From assembly GCA_002369025.1 (NCBI GenBank), contig DFDV01000039.1:1-8120 (forward strand): 8,120 nucleotides of DNA, read 5' to 3'. Under the pieces are notes generated by a model, which ran no database searches, had not been told where the DNA came from, and worked only from the letters and a program-made list of their open reading frames with translations. Every line of letters starts with the position of its first letter. Position 1 is the stretch's first letter. The position numbers and the translations under genes are program-made. This DNA is from Treponema sp. UBA3819. Lineage in GTDB: Bacteria; Spirochaetota; Spirochaetia; Treponematales; Treponemataceae. Below are positions 6,171-8,120 of the stretch, in pieces.

Positions 6171-6189
6171 TTTAGAGAGGGAATGTCAA
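6161..6189 (-). promoter_or_regulatory. Candidate bioY operon promoter
   Basis: A perfect minus-strand TTGACA (6184-6189) is 17 bp from TAACCT (6161-6166, only 3/6). The -35 overlaps the lnt stop codon and the -10 lies in the left BirA half-site. The -10 is weak and no terminator follows lnt, so read-through from lnt may also serve the operon. Confidence 0.45.
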
Positions 6190-7883
6190 GAATTCTCGTT
6201 CAAGGTAAAAAGAAGGATGTAAACTGCGGCAAGCAGGGCAAGTATACCAATGAGCCAGTCTCCCAGGCGGGCGTAGACTGTCATTTTTCGCTCATAAACG
6301 GGAATTTTTGCCGCAAGGGCAGTTTCCTTAAAAAGCGGAAGAGTTTCTTTCATTCTGCCGGCGGGGTCTACGATTGTGGTGACGCCTGCATTGGTGGAGC
6401 GGGCCAGAGTCGTGCGGTATTCAATGGCACGGTATGAAGCTACGACAAAATGCTGCCATTCTGCGCTTTCAGTCTGAGACCAGGCGTCATTGGTCAGGTT
6501 GATAAAGACTTCACTTCCTGCCAGATATAGTTTGCGGCAGACTTCTGCAAAGGCATCATCAAAGCAGATTGGAGTAGAAAGGGTAACGGACTGTTCGTCT
6601 TCAGTTTTCTCGTTGCCGGCAAGGGAGATGACTTTTGTCGTACCCGGTTCATAATGGAGGGGTGTGGAAATGGGAATCTTAAAGAGAATGGGTCTGCTTC
6701 CCTGTACCCATCCGTAGGAAAAGCCTGCAATCTTTTTGATAAAGGCCCGGACTGCCTCATATTCCACAAAAGGAATGCGCTCTGCAAAGGGAACCAGGTG
6801 CATTTTAATGTAGGCACCCTGATAGACTCCGTACTTGTCAATAAGCACTGTGGAATTTCCGTACTGATGTAAGTCCCTGTTGATGGTAAGGGGAGCGCCG
6901 ATGATAAAGGGCACGCGCATTTGCCGGATAAAGGGAATCAGAGGCTTTTCGTCAGGAAAATAGCTGTAGTAACTTTCTGCGTTTGGAAAATAACGGGCAA
7001 GAACTGCTTCACTCCATACGACCAGATCGCACTCAAGACCTTCGCTTTTGAATTCATTGATTTTTTCTTCAGAGAGTCGCTGGGAAATGGCTATGACTTC
7101 TTCGTCTGTGTCATCCCAGGGGTCAAGATTCTGCTGTACGAGTACGGCATTGAGGGTTTTGATGGGATGACGGGGAATCAGATACTGATAGGCACTGTAG
7201 AGGACAACGATTGCCGTAAGGGCAGAAAGTGTTTTTGCGCAGCAGAGCCAGGCAGAGTAGAGTTTTTTTGATTCCTTTTCTTTTGCAAACTGAGGAAGCT
7301 GCAGGATTCCTTCGGCAAAGGCCGCACTGGTCAGGCTGTAGAGGAAAGTGACTCCGTAGGGGCCTGTGATGTCAGCAATCTGTGTGACAAGGGGCATGGT
7401 GTAGGCTGTCATGGAAATGGTGCCCCAGGGGTAGGCGAGAAAGCCGAAAGATTTTGCCCATTCCCAGACGGTGTAGGTTCCTGCAAACCAGAATATTTTG
7501 AGGGGAATGGAAAAAGCACTGAGCCCGGCTCCTTCCCGCAGTTTTCGTGTTTCAGTCATGTGGGAAAATGGAAAGAAAAATACCAGTGTTGCAAATGCAC
7601 AGACAAAGGCAGTTCCCAGTGCGGAGGCACCCAGCGTGAAAAATGCAAAACCCCGGAAGTTTCCCAGCCAGAAACTGGAAAGCATGTGGGTGGTAAAAGC
7701 GAGAATCCATCCGTGGCAAAAGGCAGTGCGATAGTTTTTTGTCTGGGAAAGGGCAACGTAAAAAGGAGCAAGAGCAATTATTCCTAAAACCGGTGAGCCG
7801 AGGGGAAAGAGTTCATTTGGAATTGCAAGGGAAAGGACGACGCCGGAAAAAAGAGAACAAAAAACTTGTAAAATTCGACACAT
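6186..7883 (-). CDS. lnt: Apolipoprotein N-acyltransferase
   Basis: Lnt adds the third acyl chain to the N-terminal cysteine of lipoproteins in the inner membrane. The 565-residue product has an N-terminal block of hydrophobic segments (roughly 8-240), a periplasmic nitrilase-fold domain (about 243-530) and a final membrane helix (541-560). The catalytic triad is visible: E292 in W-S-E-A, K360 in Y-I-K-M-H-L-V-P-F, and C440 in P-I-C-F-D-D. The conserved N-L-T-N-D-A-W (462-468) and W-Q-H are also present. The frame stays open to 8042, but those 53 extra codons overlap the divergent kinase gene and contain the promoter, so I start at ATG 7883. That ATG has no Shine-Dalgarno and lies nine bases after a perfect -10, so the mRNA may be leaderless. 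Confidence 0.93.
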   Translation of the reverse strand: MCRILQVFCSLFSGVVLSLAIPNELFPLGSPVLGIIALAPFYVALSQTKNYRTAFCHGWILAFTTHMLSSFWLGNFRGFAFFTLGASALGTAFVCAFATLVFFFPFSHMTETRKLREGAGLSAFSIPLKIFWFAGTYTVWEWAKSFGFLAYPWGTISMTAYTMPLVTQIADITGPYGVTFLYSLTSAAFAEGILQLPQFAKEKESKKLYSAWLCCAKTLSALTAIVVLYSAYQYLIPRHPIKTLNAVLVQQNLDPWDDTDEEVIAISQRLSEEKINEFKSEGLECDLVVWSEAVLARYFPNAESYYSYFPDEKPLIPFIRQMRVPFIIGAPLTINRDLHQYGNSTVLIDKYGVYQGAYIKMHLVPFAERIPFVEYEAVRAFIKKIAGFSYGWVQGSRPILFKIPISTPLHYEPGTTKVISLAGNEKTEDEQSVTLSTPICFDDAFAEVCRKLYLAGSEVFINLTNDAWSQTESAEWQHFVVASYRAIEYRTTLARSTNAGVTTIVDPAGRMKETLPLFKETALAAKIPVYERKMTVYARLGDWLIGILALLAAVYILLFTLNENS

Positions 7884-7894
7884 TATTGTAATAT
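7866..7894 (+). promoter_or_regulatory. Candidate promoter of the galactokinase-family gene
   Basis: TTGTAA (7866-7871) and TAATAT (7889-7894) are 17 bp apart, each matching consensus at four of six positions. The -35 lies within the lnt 5' end and the -10 overlaps the lnt -10, so the two divergent promoters would compete. Confidence 0.4.
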
Positions 7895-7921
7895 TATAGT
7901 AACAAAGAATTACATATTCAA
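7893..7921 (-). promoter_or_regulatory. lnt promoter
   Basis: On the minus strand TTGAAT (7916-7921; 4/6) and a perfect TATAAT (7893-7898) are spaced 17 bp apart. The lnt ATG starts at 7883, only nine bases past the -10, so transcription should begin at or within a few bases of the start codon. Confidence 0.7.
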
Positions 7922-7942
7922 GTAAGAAGGATTGGTTGTCAG

Positions 7943-8120
7943 ATGAAGCAGGTGGTTGAGGCTCATAGAGAAGAATTTGGAGAAGATCCGGAAATTGTTG
8001 TCTCCGCTCCGTCACATATGCACCTGATTGGTGAACATTCATGGTTCTTTAAAGATAAAACTCTTTCAATGGCGGTAAATATTCCCGTCTATGTAGCCTT
8101 GTCTTTCCGAGATGACAGTG
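7943..8120 (+). CDS. Galactokinase-family (GHMP) sugar kinase, 5' end only
   Basis: Fifty-nine residues are visible before the right edge. Residues 22-32 match the galactokinase N-terminal signature A-P-G-R-x-N-L-I-G-E-H-T-D-Y, here A-P-S-H-M-H-L-I-G-E-H-S-W-F. A-P and L-I-G-E-H are kept, and a following M-A-V-N resembles the family's P-x-A-I-D segment. However, the catalytic-site arginine position holds H25 and the galactose-contacting aspartate position holds W34. The product is therefore clearly of the family but may use a different sugar, or lack activity. The ATG at 7943 has AAGGA 11 bases upstream, a long spacing; no better in-frame start was found. It diverges from lnt with 59 bp between the starts. 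The rest of the protein, including the ATP-binding G-L-S-S-S loop, is outside the window. Confidence 0.8.
   Translation, partial: MKQVVEAHREEFGEDPEIVVSAPSHMHLIGEHSWFFKDKTLSMAVNIPVYVALSFRDDS

Noticed and set aside
7884..8042. 53-codon upstream extension of lnt to a start at 8042
   Set aside because: It overlaps the divergent kinase gene, includes the lnt promoter, and has no signal-like or conserved sequence; Lnt proteins begin near the hydrophobic segment at the 7883 ATG.
1..8120. CRISPR array, insertion sequence, tRNA or rRNA
   Set aside because: No regularly spaced repeats, transposase frames, terminal inverted repeats or tRNA/rRNA-like sequences were seen.

Overview
The window looks like chromosome from an anaerobic, host-associated spirochaete, most likely Treponema or a close relative. 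This is inferred from gene content: an oxygen-sensitive class III ribonucleotide reductase, lipoprotein N-acyltransferase, a biotin ECF transporter and an orphan outer-membrane-type protein. No rRNA or tRNA is present to confirm it. No mobile element, CRISPR array or RNA gene is visible.

Layout: (1) bases 1-3007 hold deoxynucleotide synthesis genes on the minus strand: nrdR, then nrdD overlapping it, then a separately promoted small gene cut by the left edge. (2) Bases 3151-4110 hold a plus-strand orphan gene for a secreted, probably beta-rich envelope protein. (3) Bases 4107-6170 hold a minus-strand biotin uptake operon, bioY-bioM-bioN, behind a BirA-type operator. (4) Bases 6186-7883 hold lnt (minus), whose promoter leaves almost no leader. 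(5) Bases 7943-8120 hold the start of a divergent plus-strand galactokinase-family gene with a non-canonical sugar-binding motif.

The main point is the reductase. The NrdD encoded here carries the ATP cone, the active-site cysteines and the C-terminal zinc site, but stops before the glycyl radical domain that normally follows. That domain (R-I-V-G-Y-Y, then a W-N-x-G-K segment) is instead encoded in the small gene 127 bp downstream. The small gene has its own sigma70-like promoter, and two NrdR boxes 42 bp apart lie over and just upstream of it. The new C-terminus of NrdD and the new N-terminus of the small protein both show heptad-like hydrophobic spacing, suggesting they dock. The enzyme therefore appears to be a two-polypeptide class III RNR in which NrdR controls supply of the radical-bearing subunit. 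This resembles the way GrcA (YfiD) supplies a detachable radical domain to pyruvate formate-lyase, but here the partner lacks the domain altogether.

The biotin operon is a compact ECF system: BioY binds biotin, BioM hydrolyses ATP, and BioN couples them. Lnt completes lipoprotein acylation. The nrd, bio and lnt groups are neighbours with no clear functional link.
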